A DNA stretch of 64,000 bases, from NCBI GenBank assembly GCA_019636445.1, contig JAHBXO010000001.1:310001-374000 (forward strand), read 5' to 3'. Shown in pieces: positions 55,980 through 64,000 of this stretch (position 1 is the stretch's first letter; every line of letters starts with the position of its first letter). The translations under genes and the position numbers were made by a program. The notes under the pieces are model-generated. The model was not told the origin of the DNA. It ran no database searches and saw nothing but the letters and a program-made list of their open reading frames with translations. The stretch is from Gemmataceae bacterium. GTDB taxonomy: Bacteria; Planctomycetota; Planctomycetia; Gemmatales; Gemmataceae.

Positions 55980-56387
55980 TTACTTGGATTTGCTCATTTC
56001 CCGGCACATCTTCGCGCAGGCCCGACAGGCCTTCGCGCAGGCCATGCACGCCTTGTCGTCCTTGTGCTTCTCGCACTCCGCCGCGCATTTGTCGCAGGCA
56101 TCGGCGCAGAGCGCCATCACCGCGGCCGACATTGGTCCCTTCCGGGCCGACACGCCGGAGCAGGCGGCGCAGATCTCCGCACAATCCAGGCACAGCTTGA
56201 TGCAGTCCTTCCGGCCGGCCTCGTCCAGACACGCGACGACGCACGCCAGACATGCCTCCCGGCACTCGCAGCATTCCATGCAGCACGTTTCGGCGGCCTT
56301 CTTGTCCTCCGCCCGTGCCGCAGCACCCACTCCTGCGGCGCCCGCCAACAGGCCGGCCGCGCCACCGATCATCGTTCGACGGTCCAT
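55980..56387 (-). CDS. Csp-like four-helix-bundle copper-storage protein, Tat-exported type
   Basis: 135 residues with MDRRTMIGGAAGLLAGAAGV, a twin-arginine-like signal, as in exported Csp1. The mature part (about 100 residues) has 22 Cys in C-x2-3-C steps along four helices (AETCCMECCECREACLACVV, KDCIKLCLDCAEICAACSG, CADACDKCAAECEKH, CMACAKACRACAKMCRE), the pattern that lines the core of Csp proteins and binds many Cu(I). An ArsR gene precedes it by 37 bases on the same strand. Confidence 0.9.
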   Translation of the reverse strand: MDRRTMIGGAAGLLAGAAGVGAAARAEDKKAAETCCMECCECREACLACVVACLDEAGRKDCIKLCLDCAEICAACSGVSARKGPMSAAVMALCADACDKCAAECEKHKDDKACMACAKACRACAKMCREMSKSK

Positions 56388-56424
56388 AGCGTTCTCCTCC
56401 CGGTTGAAGTGAATGCGGGCACGC

Positions 56425-56790
56425 CTAACCGGCGGACCGCTTCTTCGTTTCCTCGATCAAGCACAATCCCCGCTCGAGCAGGATCACCACGCAGCCGTCC
56501 ACGATCCGATACTGGACGCTGTTGCCATTCCGACGGCCGGCGACGATCCCCTTGTCCTGCAGCCGTTGAAGCTGGTTCGAGATGGCTTGCGGCTTCATCT
56601 CCAACGCCTCCGCCAGTTCGGTCGTGCTGGCTTCGTCGCGGCGGGCGATCTCGTGCAGCAGTCGCAGCCGGGTCTCGTTCGCCAGCACCTCGAACAGCGA
56701 CTCCACGGCGCTGGCTTGTTCATAGGTCATTCGCGGACGTTGCTTCAGACCGGCCTTGACCGGGCATGGCCGAACAGTCTCTTGGGACAT
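56425..56790 (-). CDS. ArsR family metal-responsive repressor
   Basis: 121 residues. The winged helix-turn-helix is clear: FEVLANETRLRLLHEIARRDEASTTELAEALEMKPQAISNQLQRLQDKGIVAGRRNGNSVQYRI. A Cys pair in the C-terminal helix (DGCVVILLERGLCLIEE) and Cys near the N-terminus (PCPVKAG) may bind metal. First in an operon with a Csp-like copper-storage gene, so copper sensing is inferred. The start at 56790 sits right behind the operator and promoter (56814-56847). Confidence 0.9.
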   Translation of the reverse strand: MSQETVRPCPVKAGLKQRPRMTYEQASAVESLFEVLANETRLRLLHEIARRDEASTTELAEALEMKPQAISNQLQRLQDKGIVAGRRNGNSVQYRIVDGCVVILLERGLCLIEETKKRSAG

Positions 56791-56813
56791 CCTTCGGATC
56801 ACCTGGGCGGATA

Positions 56814-56847
56814 GACATACACTAAGCGATGTATTTGTGTATGTCAA
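56814..56847 (-). promoter_or_regulatory. Promoter with overlapping ArsR operator
   Basis: On the minus strand, TTGACA (56847-56842), 17 bases, TAGTGT (56824-56819). A perfect inverted repeat, GACATACAC (56814-56822) and GTGTATGTC (56837-56845), overlaps both hexamers, with a nested ATACA-N8-TGTAT. Binding would block RNA polymerase, the standard mode of ArsR autorepression. Regulates the ArsR gene and, most likely, the copper protein gene. Confidence 0.8.
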
Positions 56848-56998
56848 GTCGAATCCGCATCGGCACGGTGCGCTGATCAACATCCCGATCGCACGGAACG
56901 TGTCGAGGAACCGGTGGTCGATTCAGGACGAATTCTTGGAAAAGCCGCATTCTCGCGTTCTGACTGTCGACGAAAGGAGGATACAGGGAGAGTCGGCC

Positions 56999-58546
56999 AT
57001 GCTGGCGGTCGTTTTCAAGCCTACGATCGCCCGGCCGCGTGTTCGCTGGCCCGCGCTCGATTCCCGCTCCGCACTCTTCGCCCTCATCGTGGTTTCCACC
57101 GCCGTCCGGTTCGTCTGGGCCTACTGGCTCGAGGCCAGCAACGACGAAGCCTACAACTTCCTCTACACCGTCCACCCCGCCTGGAGCCAGTTCGACCACC
57201 CGCCCGCCACCATGCTTATCGAACGGATGGGGCTGGCGCTCTTCGGTTCCGTGTCCCCTCTCGCCCTGCGCTTCGGCTTCGTCCTTTGCGGTGCCGCGTC
57301 GACCGTCCTCCTCGCACTCCTGACGACGCGACTCTTCGCCGATGCCCGCGCCGGCTTCTTCGCCGCGCTCGCGCTCAACGTCACCGGCTTCTTCGCGCTC
57401 AAGGCCGGCTCGTTCGCCCTCCCCGACGGACCGCTCACCGTCTTCGCGTTCGCCACGCTATGGGCGCTCGCCGAGGCGTTCGCACAGCCGCCGCGCCTGC
57501 GCCCGTGGCTGGTGGTCGGCGCGTGCTGGGGCTGCGCGCTCGCCAGCAAGTACCACGCGGTCTTCCTGCCCGCCGGCGCGGTCGCGTTCGCGCTGACCAC
57601 GGCGTCGGCGCGCCGCCACCTCGCCTCGCCGGGGCCGTATCTCGCCGTCGCCCTCGGCCTGCTCGGGTTCCTGCCCGCGCTGCTTTGGAACGCCGAGAAC
57701 GGCTGGGCCTCGTTCGCCTATCAGGGCGGCCGTGCCGTCGCCCTCGGCTTCCGGCCCGACAAACTCGCGCAATACGTTGGCGAACAAATGGCCGTCTGGT
57801 TCCCGTGGATGTGGCTGGCGCTCGCCGCCGTCCTCGTGCGCGGCCTGCGATCGTGGCGAACCGCCTCCGACGCCGAGCGGCACCTCCTCGCGCAGGCGAC
57901 GGTGCCGATCGCCTTCTTCCTCGCCATCGCCGCCAGCCGCGGCGCCATGGCGCACTGGGGCTGGATCGGCTTCCTGCCGCTCTACCCGCTCCTCGGCCGT
58001 GCCGCATCCGACCTGTCGCGCGAACGACCCGAACGCCTGCGGCGCATCGCCATCCTGTACTCGCTCGCGGCGGCGGGCCTCCTCCTCGCGATCCTGCTGT
58101 ACGTGCGATCCGGCTGGTTCCCGGCGACGCCGCGCGGGCCGGCGCGCGACTTCAGCGGCTGGGAATCGGTTGGAAAGGAGCTGCGCATTCGCGGGCTACT
58201 GGATCGCCCAAATACGTTTCTCGTCACCGACGACTGGCACGCTTCCGGCCATCTCGCCTTCGAGACCGACGGAACCGTGCCCGTGCTCTGCTATCGCTCC
58301 GACGACGCGCGCGGCTTCGCGCACTGGAGCCGGCCCGAACAATGGATCGGATGGGATGGCCTGTACATCGAGAAGAAGGAGGGCGGCGACCCGGCGGCGC
58401 AATTCGCCCCGTTCTTTCGCCGGATCGATCGACTGCCCGACATTTCCATGACGCGCGGCGGCCGCGCCATGCAGGCCGTCCGCGTCTACCTCTGCGTCGA
58501 TCAGCTCCGCCCATACCCGTTCCGCGGGCACGCGCCGTCGCGGTGA
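56999..58546 (+). CDS. Glycosyltransferase family 39 / ArnT-like membrane protein
   Basis: 515 residues and about ten membrane helices. WAYWLEASNDEAYNFLYTVH after the first helix contains the acidic DE pair typical of GT39 catalytic loops. FDHPPATMLIER follows (HPP motif). AGSFALPDGPLTVF and LASKYHAVFLPAGA are family-typical. It uses polyprenyl-phosphate sugar donors; acceptor unknown. The ATG at 56999 follows GGGAGAG. Distinct from the GT39 at 25969. The preceding gap carries only the ArsR promoter. Confidence 0.85.
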   Translation: MLAVVFKPTIARPRVRWPALDSRSALFALIVVSTAVRFVWAYWLEASNDEAYNFLYTVHPAWSQFDHPPATMLIERMGLALFGSVSPLALRFGFVLCGAASTVLLALLTTRLFADARAGFFAALALNVTGFFALKAGSFALPDGPLTVFAFATLWALAEAFAQPPRLRPWLVVGACWGCALASKYHAVFLPAGAVAFALTTASARRHLASPGPYLAVALGLLGFLPALLWNAENGWASFAYQGGRAVALGFRPDKLAQYVGEQMAVWFPWMWLALAAVLVRGLRSWRTASDAERHLLAQATVPIAFFLAIAASRGAMAHWGWIGFLPLYPLLGRAASDLSRERPERLRRIAILYSLAAAGLLLAILLYVRSGWFPATPRGPARDFSGWESVGKELRIRGLLDRPNTFLVTDDWHASGHLAFETDGTVPVLCYRSDDARGFAHWSRPEQWIGWDGLYIEKKEGGDPAAQFAPFFRRIDRLPDISMTRGGRAMQAVRVYLCVDQLRPYPFRGHAPSR

Positions 58547-58556
58547 ATCCACTCCG

Positions 58557-59060
58557 TCACTCGGTCGCCACGCGGTCCGATCCGACGAGCGGCAGCCGCG
58601 CTTCGAACTTCTTGTCGCGGATGCCGTTGTGACACTTCAGGCACGAGAGCGTCATGTCGTTGAACGCCACGACGACGCCGTCCATGTTCCGCTCCTTCGC
58701 CTTCGTGCCCAGCGTCTCGGCGGCGCGGCGGAACGTCGAAATGTGGAACTCGTATTCCTTCCCCTTGTAGGAGTTCAGGAACGCGACGGCCTTGGCGATC
58801 TGGACGAGGTCCTCGGCCGTCGCTTCGAGTTTCGGGAAGTCGTTCAGCGCGATATGCTCGAGGATCGACTGCGATCCCTTGAGCTTGGCCGCCATCAACT
58901 CCTGCTTGGTGACGAACTTGAACTTCTGCGGCACATCCTTCCGCTCGACCTTGTCGGACTTCTCTTTTTCCTTTTCCTTGTCCGGTTTCGAGCCGAAGCT
59001 GAGACCGGCCGCCGCCAGCACGCCGGCGGCGATCAGGAAAAACGGGAGCTTGCGGTTCAT
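58557..59060 (-). CDS. Exported c-type cytochrome
   Basis: 167 residues. N-terminal signal (1-22), a charged low-complexity linker (KPDKEKEKEKSDKVERKD), then a helical domain ending in CLKCH (about residues 141-145), a haem c site. A C-terminal CxxCH in a four-helix bundle resembles cytochrome c-prime; the Met/His sixth ligand cannot be seen. Monohaem and periplasmic; electron partner unknown. Downstream of the AAA ATPase gene by 124 bases. Confidence 0.85.
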   Translation of the reverse strand: MNRKLPFFLIAAGVLAAAGLSFGSKPDKEKEKEKSDKVERKDVPQKFKFVTKQELMAAKLKGSQSILEHIALNDFPKLEATAEDLVQIAKAVAFLNSYKGKEYEFHISTFRRAAETLGTKAKERNMDGVVVAFNDMTLSCLKCHNGIRDKKFEARLPLVGSDRVATE

Positions 59061-59184
59061 CGCGCACCATCCGATCCGTGGGAAGGGAACCGCGGACGCG
59101 TCGGTCCGCCAGATGGTATTGTAAACAAAATTCGGGTATGGATGTCCTGTTTAACGGAACGAGCGTTCCGCATGGATTTGTCAC

Positions 59185-60363
59185 TCACATCGCCGCGGGG
59201 GCGGTCCCGTTCACGGCCGCGCGACCGAAGCCCACGTGACGACTCTTCCCGCCGCCCGCCAGTTCCGCGCGATTCTCGCGATAGGCGCGCTTCGCGCGCT
59301 CCCAGTCCCACCGATTCGATTCCAGGTAGTCCACGATCAGCAGGTTCCGCAGTTCGTCCAGTTCGGCGAAGCTGAACCCGTCCGAGTCGTCCACGATGCG
59401 CTCGACCGGGATCGCGGAGAGAATCTCGGCGTCCCAGCGCTCGATCAACCGGCGGCGCAGGTCGGCGGTCGGCTTGGCGAAGTGGAGCGTCAGGTCGATG
59501 CGGCCGGGGCGGCGAAACGCGGGGTCGATCAACCGGATGTCGCAGTTCGTGGTGAAGACGTACACGACCGCTTCGTTGCCGCTGACGCCGTCGAGGGCCG
59601 TGAGGAAGACCGACTGGTCGTCGGTCTCCTTCACGGTTTCGCGGTCGCGCAGGGCGATGTCCATGTCGTCGAAAAAGATCACGCCCTGCTTCGAGACCTT
59701 GAAGAGCTGGCGGACGGCCTCGCCGGGGTCGTCGGCGCGGCGGGCGGCGGCGTAGTCGTCGGCGGTGATGAGCTTGCGGTCCCAGTTGCGGCGGACGCAT
59801 TCCTGGTGGATCCATCGGCAGGCGGAGGTCTTGCCGTTGCCGGGCGGTCCGGTGAGGAGCAGGCCGCGCTTGGCGCGCCCGCCGAAGCGTTTGATGCGGT
59901 CGAGGTTCTTGGGTTCGAGGTAGCCGATGGTGTTCTGCCAGAGTTTGGTTTCGATCTCCGGCGGCAGGACGGGCGGCGGGTTCGGCGGCGCGGTGCGCTT
60001 GCGGAGTTCGATCGCCCGGCGATAGAGCGCGCGGTATTGCGAACGGTCGCAGACGAGGAGGTCGTATCCGGCGCCGTATCGTCCGGCGGCGCAGCCGGCG
60101 GTGGCGCGGACGAAGGTGATCGCGTCGAGGTGGTACAGGCGGAGGCCGAGGTTCATGCCGGACCAGATCCGTCGGAAGTCCGGATCCCAATCGCGGATGA
60201 AGACGCCATCGAGGGGCGAGAAGCGGCCGCGGCGGGCCGCCCTGATCAGTTGGGTTTCGAAGAGGTCGGCGTCGAACGCGACCGGATCGCGGAAGCCGCC
60301 CGCCTGGGCGGCCGCCGCGATGAGGTGGCGGTGATCGGCCGTGAATTCCTGCAAGGGTGCCAT
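59185..60363 (-). CDS. AAA family ATPase
   Basis: 392 residues. A novel-looking N-terminal domain (1-150) with DGVFIRDWDPDFRRIWSGMN is followed by an AAA module: Walker A GPPGNGKTS (about 173-181), Walker B VIFFDDMD (about 228-235), sensor 1 VFTTNCD, and the arginine-finger region DPAFRRPGRIDLTLHF. FSFAELDELRNLLIVDYLES completes the C-terminal helical part. Closest in style to RarA/AAA chaperone-like ATPases of planctomycetes; substrate unknown. No partner is encoded next to it. Confidence 0.85.
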   Translation of the reverse strand: MAPLQEFTADHRHLIAAAAQAGGFRDPVAFDADLFETQLIRAARRGRFSPLDGVFIRDWDPDFRRIWSGMNLGLRLYHLDAITFVRATAGCAAGRYGAGYDLLVCDRSQYRALYRRAIELRKRTAPPNPPPVLPPEIETKLWQNTIGYLEPKNLDRIKRFGGRAKRGLLLTGPPGNGKTSACRWIHQECVRRNWDRKLITADDYAAARRADDPGEAVRQLFKVSKQGVIFFDDMDIALRDRETVKETDDQSVFLTALDGVSGNEAVVYVFTTNCDIRLIDPAFRRPGRIDLTLHFAKPTADLRRRLIERWDAEILSAIPVERIVDDSDGFSFAELDELRNLLIVDYLESNRWDWERAKRAYRENRAELAGGGKSRHVGFGRAAVNGTAPAAM

Positions 60364-60449
60364 CGTCGGGCTGGCGGGACCGCCAGTCGTGGGTACGGAT
60401 CGAATGGCGGAAAGGACGGGGGCCGGCGGGAGGAGGTTCGGTCAAAAGT

Positions 60450-60478
60450 GTCGGGCACTCGCGGAGCGAGTGCCCGAC
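60450..60478 (-). terminator. Hairpin terminator after the sialate O-acetylesterase gene
   Basis: A 12-base perfect stem, GTCGGGCACTCG and CGAGTGCCCGAC, with a five-base loop. On the minus strand it is followed by ACTTTTGACC, six bases beyond the stop codon side, so it can end the gene at 60484. Confidence 0.75.
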
Positions 60479-60483
60479 TCTTC

Positions 60484-61947
60484 TTACTTCTTCGTCGCCG
60501 TCACCAGCGGGAAGTCGTCGGTGCGGAACGGCGAGGCGGGCAGGTTCGCCTTGTTGAACAGGTTGCACACCGGGAAGTTGCTCCAGCCGAAGCGCACGGC
60601 CACGGGCTTGGACACCTTCTCGCAGCTCACCTCGATCGTGTCGCCCTTGATCGTCGCGGTGGCGGGGTAGAAGTACTTGTCCTCGCCGCAGACGGTGAAG
60701 CCGTAGAGCACGCGGCCGCGCGCCACGAGTCCGCCGCCGAGGTGGTCGAAGCTCAGCACGACCTTGTCGCCTTCGATCTTGTGGGACTTGTAGGTCGGTC
60801 CGCTGTACTCGATCTTCTGGCCGTAGGCGAGGGCGCGGGCGGCGAGGGCGAGGCGCTGGCCGGCGGGTTCCTTGTGCTGCGGGTGGATGTCGAAGAGGTC
60901 ACCGACATCGGTGATGACGGCCATGCCGACCTTCGGTAGCTTCGTCGTGGAATAGAGCTGGGCGTCGCGGAGTTCGGCGTAGTTCACGCCGTGGGCGTCG
61001 CCGTCGTGGAACGGGGCGAGCTGCACGAGCATGAACGGCAGGTCGGACTTCCACGCCTTGCGCCAGTCTTCGATCATCGTGGTGAAGAGCGTGCGGTACT
61101 CGGCGGCGCGGCCGGCGTTCGATTCCCCCTGGTACCAGATCGCGCCCTTGACCGAGTAGTTCAAGATCGGGTGGATCATGCCGTTGTAGAGGCTCGATGG
61201 CGTATGCGGGTTCAGCCCCTTGCCGGCGGCGGCCTTGATCATCTGCTCCTTCTTGCCGAGGTAGTGCTTGATCTCGTCGTTGCCGGCGAGGGCTTCCTTC
61301 GAGGTCCACGCTTCCGCCGGGGTGCCGCCCCACGAGGTGTGGATGAGGCCGACGGGAACGTTGAGCGACGGCTGGAGGTGCTTGCCGAAGTAGGCCGCGA
61401 CGGCGGAGAAGGTGAAGAGGTTGTCCTTGTTCGATTCGAGCCACTTGGTTTCGTAGGGCGCTCCGGCGCGGACGTGCGCCTGCGGTTCGGCGACGGCGGT
61501 CTTCGGCACGGTGAAGAGGCGGATGTTCTTGTTGACGGCCTTCTCGGCCATGTCGAGGCCGCCGCGGAGCAGGTTGAAGCGCCACTCCATGTTCGACTGG
61601 CCGGAGCAGACCCAGACTTCGCCGACGGCGACGTCGTTGATGGTGAGCTTGTCGTTGCCGGCGGCGACGGTGAGCGTGTAGCCGGTGCCGGCGGCGGCGG
61701 GCGGCAGCTTGGCGGCAAACTTCCCCTTGTCGTCGGCCGTCGCGGTGGCGGCGTCGGCCTTATCGCCCTTCGCCAGCGTCACGGTGACTTTCGCGCCGGC
61801 GTCGGCGGTGCCCCATACCGTGTTTTCGACCTTCTGCTGGAGGACCATGTGGTCGCCGAACAGCTCGTGCATCTTGATTTCGGCCCGCGCCGCCGGGGCG
61901 AGGGTGCCGACGGCCGCGGCCAGGAGAAGCAATCGCAGGAAACGCAT
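60484..61947 (-). CDS. Sialate O-acetylesterase-like SGNH hydrolase, exported
   Basis: 487 residues. Signal peptide 1-22 (APAARAE), then EIKMHELFGDHMVLQQ, typical of the sialic-acid O-acetylesterase (SASA) family. The SGNH block I is VWVCSGQSNMEWRF (Ser/Gly/Asn), and KGAIWYQGESNAGRAAEYRTL contains a second Ser-Asn motif; the catalytic His is likely in DVGDLFDIHPQHKEP (DxxH). It removes acetyl esters from glycans. The start at 61947 begins the signal peptide; GGAG lies ten bases upstream. Confidence 0.92.
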   Translation of the reverse strand: MRFLRLLLLAAAVGTLAPAARAEIKMHELFGDHMVLQQKVENTVWGTADAGAKVTVTLAKGDKADAATATADDKGKFAAKLPPAAAGTGYTLTVAAGNDKLTINDVAVGEVWVCSGQSNMEWRFNLLRGGLDMAEKAVNKNIRLFTVPKTAVAEPQAHVRAGAPYETKWLESNKDNLFTFSAVAAYFGKHLQPSLNVPVGLIHTSWGGTPAEAWTSKEALAGNDEIKHYLGKKEQMIKAAAGKGLNPHTPSSLYNGMIHPILNYSVKGAIWYQGESNAGRAAEYRTLFTTMIEDWRKAWKSDLPFMLVQLAPFHDGDAHGVNYAELRDAQLYSTTKLPKVGMAVITDVGDLFDIHPQHKEPAGQRLALAARALAYGQKIEYSGPTYKSHKIEGDKVVLSFDHLGGGLVARGRVLYGFTVCGEDKYFYPATATIKGDTIEVSCEKVSKPVAVRFGWSNFPVCNLFNKANLPASPFRTDDFPLVTATKK

Positions 61948-62022
61948 GGAGAAAACTCCGAAGTTGGGAAAGGCGGGTCTGCACAAACTAAACCGCGAAG
62001 CGCGACGCGGCAACGGGCGGGA

Positions 62023-64000
62023 TTATTTCTTCACGCTCACCAGGATCGGTTCGCTCGAATAGCCGATCTTCACCACGAAATTCACCGGCACGAACGCCTG
62101 CACCGCGATCGGCACGTCGGCGATCTCGGCGGCGTCCGGCGCGGCCTTCAATGTGATGTGTCCCACACTCCCCGTGCCCAGCAGCGTCTTGCTCTTCGCA
62201 TCCACCATCGTCACGCCCGGCGGCAGCGAGTCGGCGAACTTCTGACCCAGGTGCCGCAGGATCACGTCAAGCGTCAACGGCTTGTCGTAGTCGGCGCGGC
62301 GTTTCACCTCGACCTCGATCTTCGCCTCCTCGCCCGGCTTCAGCGTGATCCGGTTCGACTTCACTTTCACTTCGAGCACATCGGAGGCGTCCGTCACGGC
62401 GACGGCGGGCATCGTGGCCGGGAAGCGACCGCGCCCGCCGCCGGGCAGATAGATTTCCTCGTCGGGAATCGCCGTGCGCGTCAGCCCTTCGGCCGTGCCG
62501 ACGACTTCGACGATGCTCGCGTCGAGCTTCGCATCGGCGGCGGCCGAGAGCACGAGGCAGCCCTGCGTCATCGTCGTGGGGATCGTCAGCGCGTTCACGG
62601 CCACGCCCTTCGGCAGGTTGCGGACCTCGACCTTCACCGGGGCCGTGAAGCTGTTCGTCCGTGCCACCGTGACGTACCACGCGGTGCGGCTGCCCGGGCC
62701 GATCATCGCCTTGGCCGGGTCGAGCTTGATCGTGAAGTCGGGCTTGGCGATCGAGGCGGCGAGGAAGTACGGGAACGCTTCGCCGCCCTTGTTGTTCAGG
62801 TCGCGGACACGGAGGACGTAGTCGCCATCCGCCGGCGCGGCGAACGTGAGGGCCGCGTCCTTGCCGTTCGTGTCGTCGTTGCTGGCGAGGACGCGCCCGT
62901 CGGCCGCGAGGATGTCCAGCATCGAATCGAGCCGCGAGCGTAGCGGCGTGCCGAATCGCCGGGCGAAGATCTCGAAGCGGATCGGTTCGGCCTTCCGGGC
63001 GGTGAAGGCGAAGTGGTCCAGGTCGCGCTTCGTTCCGATGCGGGCGTTCATCCCGCCGGGGATGCTCAGTCGGTTCGCCACCTTCGGCGCGTCGTTCGGC
63101 TCGGCTTCGGACCCGAGCGGCAGGTCGGTCACGACGACCGGGACGGGGTTCGTCTCGTGAGTTCCGTTTCGCAAGGTGATCTGTTGGATGCCAAGCGCCG
63201 ATGAAATGTTCGCATCCCAGTGCGGGGCGAGTGCCTTCGCGCTGCCGACCGGTTCGAGCTTGGCCTTCGCGCCCGGGTTCACCGCGAGGGGGAACGCGTG
63301 CGCCGCGGCGGGCTTGTTGGTGATCGCGAGCGCGTACGTCCAGCGCGGGTCGCCGTCGTACTTGGAATCGCGCACGAGCACGGTGTACTCGCCATCCGCC
63401 GGCACGGTGAACGTGAAGGCCGGGTCGGCGTAGTGCCCGTCGTCGTCGGCCGCCAGTTCGCGCCCGTTCGCGTCGAGGATTGCGACCAGCGGATCGATGT
63501 GCTTTTGCAGGTCGTGAATCTTGTCCTGGATGCGGGCGGCGAAGGTCTCCACGGTGATGCGTTGCCCGGCCTTCGCGGCGAACTTGTAGGCGTCCACGTT
63601 CTCGGCGATCTCGACGCGCCCGCAGACGACGCACGGAAGCGTGATGCTTTGCGGGGCCTTCGGCGTGTTCTTCCCCGGTTGCTCGACAATGATCGGGTCG
63701 GGCGTGATGAGGATCTGCCCGAGCGACGAGACGCCGAGCGATGTCGCGAGGCGGAAGTCGTGAACGCCGACGCGGGCGTCGGGCGCGACGGTGAGCTTGA
63801 GCTTCACGCTGCGCGTCGTCGCCTTCGGGTCCTTCGCAGGGATCACTTCGGCGACGAGGCCCGGCTCGCGAAACAGGACCTTGTACGCACCGGCGAAGTT
63901 CATGAGGCCTTCGACCGACACCTCGGCGGTCGTGCCGCGCTGCGCCGCCGTCGGCACCGTGTGCGTGATCATCGGGAACGAGGTCTGCGCGTGGACCGAG
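62023..64000 (-). CDS. Large exported PPC-like beta-sandwich protein (5' end beyond window)
   Basis: About 659 visible residues; the frame stays open past base 64000, reading SVHAQTSFPMITHTVP, so a signal peptide is expected outside. Blocks ITHTVPTAAQRGTTAEVSVEG and then VEIAENVDAYKFAAKAGQRI, DPAFTFTVPADGEYTVLVRDSK resemble the PPC domain, repeated once more (IGTKRDLDHFAFTARKAEPI...DGDYVLRVRDLN). Two further sandwich domains end with SEPILVSVKK. It shares layout with the gene at 38641. Probably periplasmic or surface-bound; ligand unknown. Confidence 0.85.
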   Translation of the reverse strand, partial: SVHAQTSFPMITHTVPTAAQRGTTAEVSVEGLMNFAGAYKVLFREPGLVAEVIPAKDPKATTRSVKLKLTVAPDARVGVHDFRLATSLGVSSLGQILITPDPIIVEQPGKNTPKAPQSITLPCVVCGRVEIAENVDAYKFAAKAGQRITVETFAARIQDKIHDLQKHIDPLVAILDANGRELAADDDGHYADPAFTFTVPADGEYTVLVRDSKYDGDPRWTYALAITNKPAAAHAFPLAVNPGAKAKLEPVGSAKALAPHWDANISSALGIQQITLRNGTHETNPVPVVVTDLPLGSEAEPNDAPKVANRLSIPGGMNARIGTKRDLDHFAFTARKAEPIRFEIFARRFGTPLRSRLDSMLDILAADGRVLASNDDTNGKDAALTFAAPADGDYVLRVRDLNNKGGEAFPYFLAASIAKPDFTIKLDPAKAMIGPGSRTAWYVTVARTNSFTAPVKVEVRNLPKGVAVNALTIPTTMTQGCLVLSAAADAKLDASIVEVVGTAEGLTRTAIPDEEIYLPGGGRGRFPATMPAVAVTDASDVLEVKVKSNRITLKPGEEAKIEVEVKRRADYDKPLTLDVILRHLGQKFADSLPPGVTMVDAKSKTLLGTGSVGHITLKAAPDAAEIADVPIAVQAFVPVNFVVKIGYSSEPILVSVKK

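Overview
The window looks like chromosome from a GC-rich planctomycete, most likely of the Gemmataceae/Gemmatales. Evidence: a DUF1559 prepilin-like protein, a LamG + planctomycete cytochrome c + DUF1549/DUF1553 protein, two DUF1501 sulfatase-like proteins, a Pkn-type Ser/Thr kinase, DUF4058, Uma2, DUF6370 and pre-peptidase C-terminal (PPC)-like exported proteins. Genes are single or in short operons on both strands. No rRNA, tRNA, CRISPR array, prophage or IS transposase was seen.

Layout. 1-4.3 kb: minus-strand genes for a DUF1559 protein behind a cobalamin riboswitch, a CCA-adding/poly(A) polymerase-family enzyme and RNase III (cut by the window edge), then a small lipoprotein and DUF4058. 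4.4-13 kb: prolyl oligopeptidase, Ser/Thr kinase, Uma2, FdhF/YdeP-type molybdoenzyme, rhodanese, xylose isomerase. 13-18.7 kb: the PSD1/DUF1553 protein and its DUF1501 partner, separated by a repeat-rich insert. 18.7-25.3 kb: an ExbB-ExbD-ExbD-308 aa-TonB-shaped toroid operon, divergent from a helix-turn-helix/acidic/membrane protein. 25.4-31.4 kb: ArfB, glycosyltransferase 39, sugar isomerase/epimerase, CBS protein, second DUF1501, CsrA. 31.5-40.2 kb: regulated methyltransferase, Rrf2 regulator, UppP, MnmA, a toroid-like exported protein, FabH, small protein, PPC-like protein. 40.2-44.8 kb: DUF6882-like protein, Thr/Ser dehydratase, amidase and DoeB-like deacylase run in tandem, then DUF6370. 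44.9-55.2 kb: DUF350/lipoprotein/P-II operon divergent from clpB, a pair of 90-residue paralogues around an NHL protein, serine hydrolase, YbeY with a zinc-ribbon membrane protein, type III glutamine synthetase. 55.2-64 kb: toxin-antitoxin-like pair, ArsR plus Csp-type copper protein, second glycosyltransferase 39, cytochrome, AAA ATPase, sialate O-acetylesterase, and a PPC-like protein running off the end.

Several control elements can be read directly: the B12 riboswitch, a textbook sigma-54 -24/-12 promoter plus a 15-bp palindrome before clpB, an ArsR operator exactly overlapping a sigma-70 promoter, a hairpin next to the csrA ribosome binding site, and numerous intrinsic terminators. A second theme is many short dispersed palindromic elements between genes. 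One supplies the signal peptide of a gene; another lies inside the 5' coding part of the DUF1559 gene.

The strongest candidates for undescribed biology are the ExbB/ExbD/toroid operon (a possible TonB-like energised envelope device), the riboswitch-DUF1559 pairing, the sigma-54-driven clpB, and the toxin-antitoxin-like cassette flanked by a 15-bp duplication of the glutamine synthetase 3' end.
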